26,463 nt of DNA, from NCBI GenBank assembly GCA_947457975.1, contig CANGYC010000004.1, positions 1 through 26,463 on the forward strand. The letters run 5' to 3'. Below, piece after piece: positions 18,491 to 26,463 of this stretch. The translations under genes and the position numbers were made by a program. The stretch is from Comamonadaceae bacterium. Lineage in GTDB: Bacteria > Pseudomonadota > Gammaproteobacteria > Burkholderiales > Burkholderiaceae_C. Under the pieces are notes generated by a model. It searched no databases and was not told where the DNA came from. It was given only the letters and a program-made list of their open reading frames with translations. Within the stretch, counting starts at the first letter, position 1. Each line of letters begins with the position of its first letter.

Positions 18491-19033
18491 TTGGCTGAAC
18501 TGCTGAACGGGCCCGACGCCACATCCACACGGCCCTACCTGATCAGGGCCTTGTATGAGTGGTGCACCGACAACGGCCTGACGCCCTACGTGGCCGTGCT
18601 GGTCGATGAGTCGGTGCAGGTGCCGCGCGAGTTCGTGAAGAACAACGAGATCGTGCTGAACATCAGCTTTGATGCCACCAGTTCGCTCCAGCTGGGCAAT
18701 GATTTCATTGAATTCAAGGCGCGCTTTGCAGGCGTGGCCCGTGAAATCATCGTGCCGGTGGGCCGCGTGTTGGCAATTTATGCCCGCGAGAACGGGCAAG
18801 GCATGGCCTTTCCCTCACCCCCGCCGGTCGTCAGCGCCGGGCCTGCGCTGGACAGTCCTGCGCCTTCTGAGCCTGGCGTGCCAAACCTGCGAGCGCCATC
18901 GCCTGTAGCCCTTGAGGGTAAGGTCATCTCATTGGGCGCAGACGCGTCCAAGACGGTCGAGGATGCAGACCCGCCCACCGAGCCGCCCAAGTCACCCGCA
19001 GGCAGTCGCCCTGCGCTCAAGCGCGTGAAGTAA
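18491..19033 (+). CDS. sspB: ClpXP protease specificity-enhancing factor SspB
   Basis: SspB binds ssrA-tagged proteins and delivers them to ClpXP. The 180-residue product begins with the conserved STRPYLIRALYEWC region and ends with RPALKRVK, matching the ClpX-binding XB peptide that ends E. coli SspB. Between them lie the substrate-binding domain (to about residue 115) and a disordered proline-rich linker. No in-frame ATG precedes the conserved domain: the only good start is TTG at 18491, with GGAG ending 7 nt before it. An ATG at 18486 is out of frame and stops after six codons. The TTG start is therefore likely, and should lower expression. Confidence 0.9.
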   Translation: MAELLNGPDATSTRPYLIRALYEWCTDNGLTPYVAVLVDESVQVPREFVKNNEIVLNISFDATSSLQLGNDFIEFKARFAGVAREIIVPVGRVLAIYARENGQGMAFPSPPPVVSAGPALDSPAPSEPGVPNLRAPSPVALEGKVISLGADASKTVEDADPPTEPPKSPAGSRPALKRVK

Positions 19034-19038
19034 GGCGC

Positions 19039-19044
19039 TACACT
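19039..19044 (+). promoter_or_regulatory. Candidate -10 of tRNA-Thr
   Basis: TACACT lies 6 nt after the sspB stop. A start 7 nt later would give a primary transcript only about 2 nt longer than the mature tRNA 5' end. Any -35 would fall in the last sspB codons and is not convincing, so co-transcription with sspB is the alternative. Confidence 0.35.
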
Positions 19045-19052
19045 TCTTTTGC

Positions 19053-19128
19053 GCCGGCTTAGCTCAGTTGGTAGAGCAACCGCCTTGTAAGCGGTAGGTC
19101 ATCAGTTCGAATCCGATAGCCGGCACCA
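19053..19128 (+). tRNA. tRNA-Thr (anticodon TGT)
   Basis: The 76-nt sequence folds as a standard cloverleaf. The acceptor stem pairs GCCGGCT (19053-19059) with AGCCGGC (19118-19124). The D-arm contains AGCTCAGTTGGTAGAGC. The anticodon stem ACCGC (19079-19083) pairs with GCGGT (19091-19095) around the loop CTTGTAA, giving anticodon TGT at 19086-19088, which reads threonine ACA codons. The T-loop TTCGAAT is normal. Discriminator A and an encoded CCA end occupy 19125-19128. Confidence 0.98.
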
Positions 19129-19135
19129 CCTGTGC

Positions 19136-19175
19136 ACACCCCGCCGAATCTTCGATTCTGCGGGGTGTTCTTTTT
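19136..19175 (+). terminator. Intrinsic terminator after tRNA-Thr
   Basis: ACACCCCGC (19136-19144) pairs with GCGGGGTGT (19160-19168), with a further GAATC/GATTC inner stem around a TTC loop interrupted by one C-T mismatch. A T-rich run follows (19167-19175). It is the strongest intrinsic terminator in the window and ends the sspAB-tRNA unit before the convergent E1 gene. Confidence 0.9.
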
Positions 19176-19203
19176 GGGGCGATAGGTCCTGCCTGCTTGC
19201 CCG

Positions 19204-21807
19204 TCAGGCGCTGCGCTGCAATGCCTGCCGTGCCCTCTCGACGATGTGCTGGGCATCGACTTGGAAGTAAGCGCGCAGCGCAGCCCGGGTGTCGCTGCGA
19301 CCAAATCCGTCCGTGCCCAGCGTGGCATAGCGCCGGCCTTCCGGGACGAAAGCCCGCACGCTTTCGGGCACGGCGCGCACATAGTCAGTGGCCGCCACGA
19401 TGGGCCCCTGGGTCTGCGCCAGCAGGCTGGTCACGTAGGGCGTCTGTCCAAGGGCCTCCTGCGCCATGCCGTCGCGGGCCAGCTCGCTCCAGCTGGTGAT
19501 GCTCAGCACCTCCACGCCCACACCGCCCTCGGCCAGCTGCTGGGCGGCCTTGATGACCTCGGTGAGGATGGCGCCTGAGCCCAGCAGGGTCACGCGCGGA
19601 CCATCGGCCGGGCCCATGCGGGCCAAGCGGTAGCCGCCGCGCAGCACGGCCTCTGCCGAGCCTTCGGGCAGGTCGGGCTGGGCATAGTTCTCGTTCATGA
19701 GCGTGACGTAATAAAACACGTCCTGCTGATCAATGAGCATCTCGCGCATGCCGGCATCCAAGATGACCGCCAGCTCGCCCGCAAAGGCTGGGTCGTAGGC
19801 CTTGCAGTTGGGAATGGTGGCAGCTACCAGGTGGCTGCTGCCGTCCTGGTGTTGCAGGCCTTCGCCGCCCAGTGTGGTGCGCCCCGAGGTCGCGCCCAGC
19901 AGGAAGCCGCGCGCCCGCTGGTCGGCAGCAGCCCAGATGGCATCGCCCACACGCTGGAAGCCGAACATGGAGTAATAAATGTAGAAGGGCAGCATGGCCA
20001 GCCCGTGCACGCTGTAGCTGGTGGCGGCTGCCGTCCAGCTGGCGATGGCGCCGGCCTCGCTGATGCCTTCCTCCAGGATCTGGCCGTCCAGGGCTTCGCG
20101 GTAGCTCAGCACCGAGCCGATGTCCTCGGGTGCGTAGCGCTGCCCCACGCTGCTGTAGATGCCCACCTGCTTGAACAGGTTGGCCATGCCGAAGGTGCGC
20201 GCCTCGTCGGCCACGATGGGCACGATACGCGGGCCGAGCTCTTTGTCCTTGAGCAGGGTGCCCAGCATGCGCACGAAGGCCATGGTGGTGCTCATCTCCT
20301 TGCCTTCGGCCTTCAGCGCAAACTGCGCGTAGCCCTCCATGGCAGGCACTGGCACCACGTCGCAGGCTGTTTCCCGGCGGGGCAGGGCGCCGCCCAGCTG
20401 CGCACGATGCTCACGCAGGTAGCGCATCTCGGGGCTGTCCTCGGCGGGCTTGAAGAAGGCCAGGCTGCGGGCCTGTTCGTCAGACAGTGGCAACTTGAAG
20501 CGGTCGCGGTAGTCGATCAGGTCGGCCTCGTCGAATTTTTTCTGGCTGTGCGTGGTCATCTTGCCCTGGCCCGCACTGCCCATGCCGTAGCCCTTCTTGG
20601 TGTGCGCAAGAATCACGGTGGGCTGGCCCTGGTGGGCAGCGGCGGCGGCATAGGCCGCGTGGATCTTCACCAGGTCGTGGCCGCCGCGTTTGAGGCGGTC
20701 GATCTGCTCGTCGGTCATGCCCTGAGCCAGGCGGGTCAGCGCTTCGTTCTGGCCGAAGAAGTTGTCCCGGTTAAAGCGTCCATCCTTGGCCGCGAAGGTT
20801 TGCATCTGGCCATCGACGGTTTGCGCGAAGGCCCGGCTCAGGGCGCCGGTGTGATCGCTCGCGAACAGACCGTCCCAGTCGCTGCCCCAGACCAGCTTGA
20901 TCACGTTCCAGCCGGCCCCTGCGAACAGTTTTTCCAGCTCATCAATGATGCGGCCGTTACCCCGCACCGGGCCATCGAGGCGCTGCAGGTTGCAGTTGAC
21001 CACCCAGACCAGGTTGTCGAGCTTTTCCCGTGCCGCCAGGGTCAGGGCACTCATGCTTTCAGGCTCATCCATCTCGCCGTCGCCGAACACGCCCCAGACC
21101 TTGCGGCCCGAGCAGTCAAGCTGTTGGCGGTGGGTGAGGTAGCGCATGAAACGCGCGTGGTAGATCGAGCTGATCGGACCGATCCCCATGGATCCCGTGG
21201 GGAACTGCCAGAAGTCGGGCATCAGCCAGGGATGGGGGTAGCTCGACAGGCCCCGGGCACCATGGGCCGGGGCCTCGATCTCCCGGCGGTAGTGCAGCAA
21301 GTCGGCTTCGGTGAGGCGCCCCTCGAGGAAGGCGCGGGCATACACCCCCGGTGCGCTGTGCGGCTGGAAGAAGACCAGGTCACCGCCGTGTGAGCTACTG
21401 CGCGCATGGAAGAAATGGTGAAAGCCGGTCTCGAACAGGTCGGCCGCGCTGGCGTAGCTGGCGATGTGGCCGCCCAGCTCGCCATAGGCCTGGTTGGCGC
21501 GCACCACCATGGCCAGGGCATTCCAGCGCATCAGCGAGGCCAGGCGCTCCTCCATTTCGAGGTTGCCGGGGAAGGTGGGCTGGTCCTCTACCGCGATGGT
21601 GTTGACGTACGGGGTGTTCAAGTCCGGCTGCCAGCCCAGCCGGTGGCTGCGCGCCACGCGCACCAGTTCATCGAGCATCTGCCGCGCTCGCACCGGGCCC
21701 TCGGTGGCCGCCAGCGAGACCAGGGCGTCATGCCATTCCTGGGTTTCGGCCGGATCGGTGTCGAGGCTGTCTGCGTGGAGGTGGTGGGGGTCGGTCAGGG
21801 CGTTCAT
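19204..21807 (-). CDS. AceE-family homodimeric 2-oxo acid dehydrogenase E1 (stand-alone)
   Basis: A thiamine diphosphate enzyme that decarboxylates a 2-oxo acid and acylates the lipoyl group of an E2 partner. The 867-residue protein is clearly AceE-like end to end: PDFWQFPT (197-204), the ThDP motif GDGEMDEPE (242-250) to NCNLQRLDGP (271-280), the active-site loop with His420 (TTHSQKK, where E. coli reads IAHQVKK with His407), FYIYYSMFGFQR and TDGFGRSD. It is slightly shorter than E. coli AceE and lacks its C-terminal tail. No aceF or lpd lies beside it; instead it is divergent from an Lrp-type regulator. That resembles the Pseudomonas putida mdeB/mdeR pair for 2-oxobutyrate, so the substrate may be 2-oxobutyrate or another oxo acid rather than pyruvate. 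Housekeeping PDH E1 remains possible. Confidence 0.93.
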   Translation of the reverse strand: MNALTDPHHLHADSLDTDPAETQEWHDALVSLAATEGPVRARQMLDELVRVARSHRLGWQPDLNTPYVNTIAVEDQPTFPGNLEMEERLASLMRWNALAMVVRANQAYGELGGHIASYASAADLFETGFHHFFHARSSSHGGDLVFFQPHSAPGVYARAFLEGRLTEADLLHYRREIEAPAHGARGLSSYPHPWLMPDFWQFPTGSMGIGPISSIYHARFMRYLTHRQQLDCSGRKVWGVFGDGEMDEPESMSALTLAAREKLDNLVWVVNCNLQRLDGPVRGNGRIIDELEKLFAGAGWNVIKLVWGSDWDGLFASDHTGALSRAFAQTVDGQMQTFAAKDGRFNRDNFFGQNEALTRLAQGMTDEQIDRLKRGGHDLVKIHAAYAAAAAHQGQPTVILAHTKKGYGMGSAGQGKMTTHSQKKFDEADLIDYRDRFKLPLSDEQARSLAFFKPAEDSPEMRYLREHRAQLGGALPRRETACDVVPVPAMEGYAQFALKAEGKEMSTTMAFVRMLGTLLKDKELGPRIVPIVADEARTFGMANLFKQVGIYSSVGQRYAPEDIGSVLSYREALDGQILEEGISEAGAIASWTAAATSYSVHGLAMLPFYIYYSMFGFQRVGDAIWAAADQRARGFLLGATSGRTTLGGEGLQHQDGSSHLVAATIPNCKAYDPAFAGELAVILDAGMREMLIDQQDVFYYVTLMNENYAQPDLPEGSAEAVLRGGYRLARMGPADGPRVTLLGSGAILTEVIKAAQQLAEGGVGVEVLSITSWSELARDGMAQEALGQTPYVTSLLAQTQGPIVAATDYVRAVPESVRAFVPEGRRYATLGTDGFGRSDTRAALRAYFQVDAQHIVERARQALQRSA

Positions 21808-21919
21808 GGCATCGGGCGGACAAGGGGTGATGCATGAACTGTAGGCAGGCAGCGCCAGTCAATGATGTTGAAATACGGTATAAATTCCTTCTTTAAAAGC
21901 AAAAAATGCTGAAAAAACA
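21808..21919. promoter_or_regulatory. AT-rich divergent promoter region, E1 gene / lrp-like gene
   Basis: The segment from 21861 is strikingly AT-rich for this window. On the plus strand TTGAAA (21868-21873) and TTTAAA (21892-21897) are 18 bp apart and would start the regulator transcript near 21904, leaving a very short leader. The spacer contains ATACGGTAT (21873-21881), a perfect dyad around one base, suitable as a half of an Lrp-family operator. No equally good promoter facing the E1 gene was found. Confidence 0.5.
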
Positions 21920-22402
21920 ATGAATCAAGGCATAAATGAGCTGGACGCCCTCGATCTGAGGATCCTGGCCGAACTTCAGGCCGACGCCAGCCTCTCCAAT
22001 GTCGAGCTGGCCCGGCGCGTGCAGCTCTCCCCCTCGCCCTGCCTGGCGCGGGTGCGGGCGCTGGAGAAGCGGGGGGTGATCCGGCAGTACGTCGCCCTGC
22101 TGGATGCGCAGAAGCTGGGGCTGCACCTGAACGTGTTCATCTCGATCAGTCTGAAGCAGCAAAGCCGCCAGGCTTTGCAGGAATTCGAAGAGCGCCTGAC
22201 CATGCGCGAGGAGGTCATGGAGTGCTACCTGATGACGGGGGATGCCGACTACCTGCTGCGCGTGGCCGTGCCCGACATGCCGGCGCTGGAGAGCTTCATC
22301 CTGGAGCAGCTCTCACCGATTGCCCAGGTCGAGAAGATCCGTTCGAGCTTCGCCCTCAAACAGGTGCGCTACAAGACCGCCTTGCCCTTGCATTCGGCCT
22401 GA
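21920..22402 (+). CDS. Lrp/AsnC family transcriptional regulator
   Basis: A 160-residue regulator with an N-terminal winged helix-turn-helix (about 8-60: LDLRILAELQADASLSNVEL, then SPSPCLARVRALEKRGVI) and a C-terminal RAM ligand-binding domain (about 70-148) including the conserved acidic-glycine turn YLMTGDADYLLRV. Such proteins bind amino acids and act as octamers on DNA. It is transcribed divergently from the AceE-like E1, so it most likely controls that gene and itself in response to an amino acid whose oxo acid is the E1 substrate. It resembles the MdeR/BkdR arrangement, but the ligand cannot be read from sequence. It ends 14 nt from the convergent dciA. Confidence 0.95.
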   Translation: MNQGINELDALDLRILAELQADASLSNVELARRVQLSPSPCLARVRALEKRGVIRQYVALLDAQKLGLHLNVFISISLKQQSRQALQEFEERLTMREEVMECYLMTGDADYLLRVAVPDMPALESFILEQLSPIAQVEKIRSSFALKQVRYKTALPLHSA

Positions 22403-22416
22403 GCAGGGCTTGAGCG

Positions 22417-22725
22417 TCAGCGCTGACCCAGGATCTTGACCCGGACGGTGAGCACGTCCCAGCCGTCCTGCCGCAGCCGGGCGCGCAGTGAGGGCAGCAG
22501 TTGCCTGAGCTTGGCGGCGGCCGCGTTGCTGCTGACCATCAGGCACCAGTCCTGTCCCTCGACCGGCCCGGACTTGACCTGGGCTCGCATGCCCTCTGGA
22601 ATGAGGCCTTCGACGCAGCGGTACATGGCGCTGGACTGGTCGACCAGATGGGCCAGGCGAGCCAGGGCCGGGGCATGTTCAATGGCCTGGTCCAGGCGCA
22701 GCGCCGGAGGTAAGTGTCGGTACAT
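22417..22725 (-). CDS. dciA: DciA-like (DUF721) protein
   Basis: A 102-residue DUF721/DciA-family protein. DciA is the ancestral bacterial partner of the replicative helicase DnaB, helping to load it at the origin in bacteria that lack DnaC. The family pattern is seen in the middle, where a KSGPVEGQDWCLMV strand precedes SSNAAAAKLRQLLPSLRARL and a final VKILGQR strand. It is close to the core domain alone, without long extensions. The assignment also rests on position: in betaproteobacteria a DUF721 gene commonly lies next to secA. Here it is divergent from secA and converges on the lrp-like gene. Confidence 0.8.
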   Translation of the reverse strand: MYRHLPPALRLDQAIEHAPALARLAHLVDQSSAMYRCVEGLIPEGMRAQVKSGPVEGQDWCLMVSSNAAAAKLRQLLPSLRARLRQDGWDVLTVRVKILGQR

Positions 22726-22991
22726 GGGGTGGGGGCGGGGTGCCGGAACGTTCTAGGCGGCCGGTGGGCTCAGCACGGTGGCTGTTTGGATTATGGGGCA
22801 GGGCCCCATGCTGCCAGCGTGTCTTGTCGGAGCGCCTCCGTGTGCCAAGGGGCCTTTGTCGCGGGGCGTAAAATCCGCCGATTGTGCGCCGCGGCGCCCC
22901 GGTCGACAGAGCGGGGCGTGCGGCTTCGTTTTGCCAAACACTCTGAAGGGTTTCTGGCTGCCCGGGCATGCGCCCGATCGGCTGATTGCGT
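22726..22991 (+). promoter_or_regulatory. dciA-secA divergent region with structured secA leader
   Basis: The largest gene-free stretch here (266 nt). TAAAAT (22869-22874) is a candidate secA -10 without a good -35. GCGGGGCGT occurs twice, 50 bp apart (22861-22869 and 22911-22919). CGCCCCG (22895-22901) can pair with CGGGGCG (22912-22918), and CGGGC (22963-22967) with GCCCG (22972-22976) close to the secA start. An ATG at 22968 opens a five-codon reading frame (MRPIG) ending 6 nt before secA. No Shine-Dalgarno precedes secA. No SecM-like longer leader peptide was found. Confidence 0.45.
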
Positions 22992-25754
<2,763 letters not shown>

Positions 25755-25796
25755 GCAGCCGGGCACCCACACACGCAGACACGCAAGAGGACGCCC

Positions 25797-26463
25797 ATGC
25801 CCGTGAACCTGGTGGCCACGCCGGCCGCTGAACTTTTCCCCGTGCCCGGCGTGCGCTGGGGCATCACCGAAGCCGGTGTGCGCAAGGCCCACCGCAAGGA
25901 CCTGTCGGTCTTGCTGCTCGACGAAGGCAGCACCGTGGATGCCGTGTTCACGCAAAACCGGTTTTGCGCCGCCCCCGTGCAGGTCTGCCGTGAGCACCTG
26001 GCCCAGGGCTTTGGCATACGCGCCATGCTCATCAACACGGGAAATGCCAATGCCGGCACCGGAGACGACGGCCTGGTGCGCGCCCGCTCGACCTGCATTG
26101 CGCTGGCCCGCCTGCTGGAACTGGCGCCCGAGCAGGTACTCCCCTTTTCCACCGGGGTGATCATGGAGCCCCTGCCCAGCGACCGCATCATCGCGGGCCT
26201 GCCCCAGGCACTCGATGCCGCGAAGCAAGACAGCTGGGCGCAGGCCGCCGAGGCCATCATGCCCACCGACACGGTGCCCAAGGCCTTCTCGCGGCGCGTG
26301 AGCCTGGCGGGCAAGACGGTGACCATCACCGGCATCAGCAAGGGCGCGGGCATGATCCGCCCCAACATGGCCACCATGCTGGGTTTTCTGGCCACCGATG
26401 CCTGCATCGCGCCCGCTCTGATGGCGGGCCTGGCCCGTGAGCTGGCCGAGGGCTCCTTCAACC
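25797..26463 (+). CDS. argJ: Glutamate N-acetyltransferase / N-acetylglutamate synthase (5' part)
   Basis: ArgJ recycles the acetyl group from N-acetylornithine to glutamate and, in its bifunctional form, also makes N-acetylglutamate from acetyl-CoA. The 222 complete codons in the window show the N-terminal half of the enzyme: [36 protein letters not shown] and the autocleavage site [16 protein letters not shown], where the chain is cut between Ala192 and Thr193 to expose the nucleophilic threonine. The usual total is about 400 residues, so roughly the second half (most of the beta chain) lies beyond the window. The ATG at 25797 has an AAGAGGA ribosome site. It may be co-transcribed with secA. 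Confidence 0.96.
   Translation, partial: MPVNLVATPAAELFPVPGVRWGITEAGVRKAHRKDLSVLLLDEGSTVDAVFTQNRFCAAPVQVCREHLAQGFGIRAMLINTGNANAGTGDDGLVRARSTCIALARLLELAPEQVLPFSTGVIMEPLPSDRIIAGLPQALDAAKQDSWAQAAEAIMPTDTVPKAFSRRVSLAGKTVTITGISKGAGMIRPNMATMLGFLATDACIAPALMAGLARELAEGSFN

Noticed and set aside
19053..19128. tRNA 3' end as an integration site of a genomic island
   Set aside because: No integrase, no repeated tRNA fragment and no composition change follow; the next sequence is its terminator and a normal gene.
19831..21393. Long plus-strand open frame inside the AceE-like gene
   Set aside because: The minus-strand gene is conserved end to end; the opposite frame has shadow composition.

Overview
This window is a GC-rich, densely packed stretch of core chromosome, most likely from a betaproteobacterium of the order Burkholderiales, probably family Comamonadaceae. 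That placement rests on gene order recalled from that group (bolA-murA-hisGDCBHAFIE-HIT-tatABC, petABC-sspA-sspB, dciA next to secA) and on protein features such as a short HisG, a beta/gamma-type cytochrome b and the Nif3/PdxA/MscL neighbourhood. The genus cannot be set from sequence alone. I see no insertion sequence, prophage, CRISPR array or toxin-antitoxin pair.

Layout. Positions 1-8467 hold the 3' tip of an unidentified gene, a BolA/IbaG protein, murA, and a nearly complete histidine operon (hisG, D, C, B, H, A, F, I, E), most of it joined by TAATG or ATGA overlaps. HisZ, needed by short HisG, and a histidinol-phosphate phosphatase are not in the window. Positions 8496-11041 hold a small membrane protein, a HIT hydrolase and tatABC. 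A membrane-anchored, single-PDZ HtrA/DegS-type protease follows on the minus strand (11053-12192), divergent from nif3-like and pdxA genes. pdxA runs tail-to-tail into mscL with a 53-nt antisense overlap. Positions 14789-19033 carry a promoter, the cytochrome bc1 operon petABC, then sspA and sspB, followed by tRNA-Thr(TGT) and a strong terminator.

Positions 19204-22402 hold a stand-alone homodimeric-type 2-oxo acid dehydrogenase E1 (AceE family) divergent from an Lrp/AsnC regulator, with no E2/E3 genes beside it. This is the least routine gene pair in the window and the best candidate for a specialised pathway. The window ends with dciA (minus), secA (plus, with a structured leader) and the 5' two-thirds or so of argJ.

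How the genes work together: bolA/murA serve cell-envelope and iron-sulfur related housekeeping; the his cluster makes histidine from PRPP and ATP; Tat exports folded proteins, probably including the Rieske protein PetA encoded 4 kb away; PetABC is the quinol:cytochrome c oxidoreductase; SspA/SspB link stress transcription and ClpXP proteolysis; SecA drives the other main export route.

I found no clearly unprecedented system. The second-look items are mostly regulatory or molecular details: recurring CAGGC...GCCTG inverted repeats in gene gaps, a structured secA leader, a KR rather than RR Tat-type signal on Rieske, the PVWY Qo motif and 15-residue heme-histidine spacing in cytochrome b, and the AceE-like/Lrp pair.
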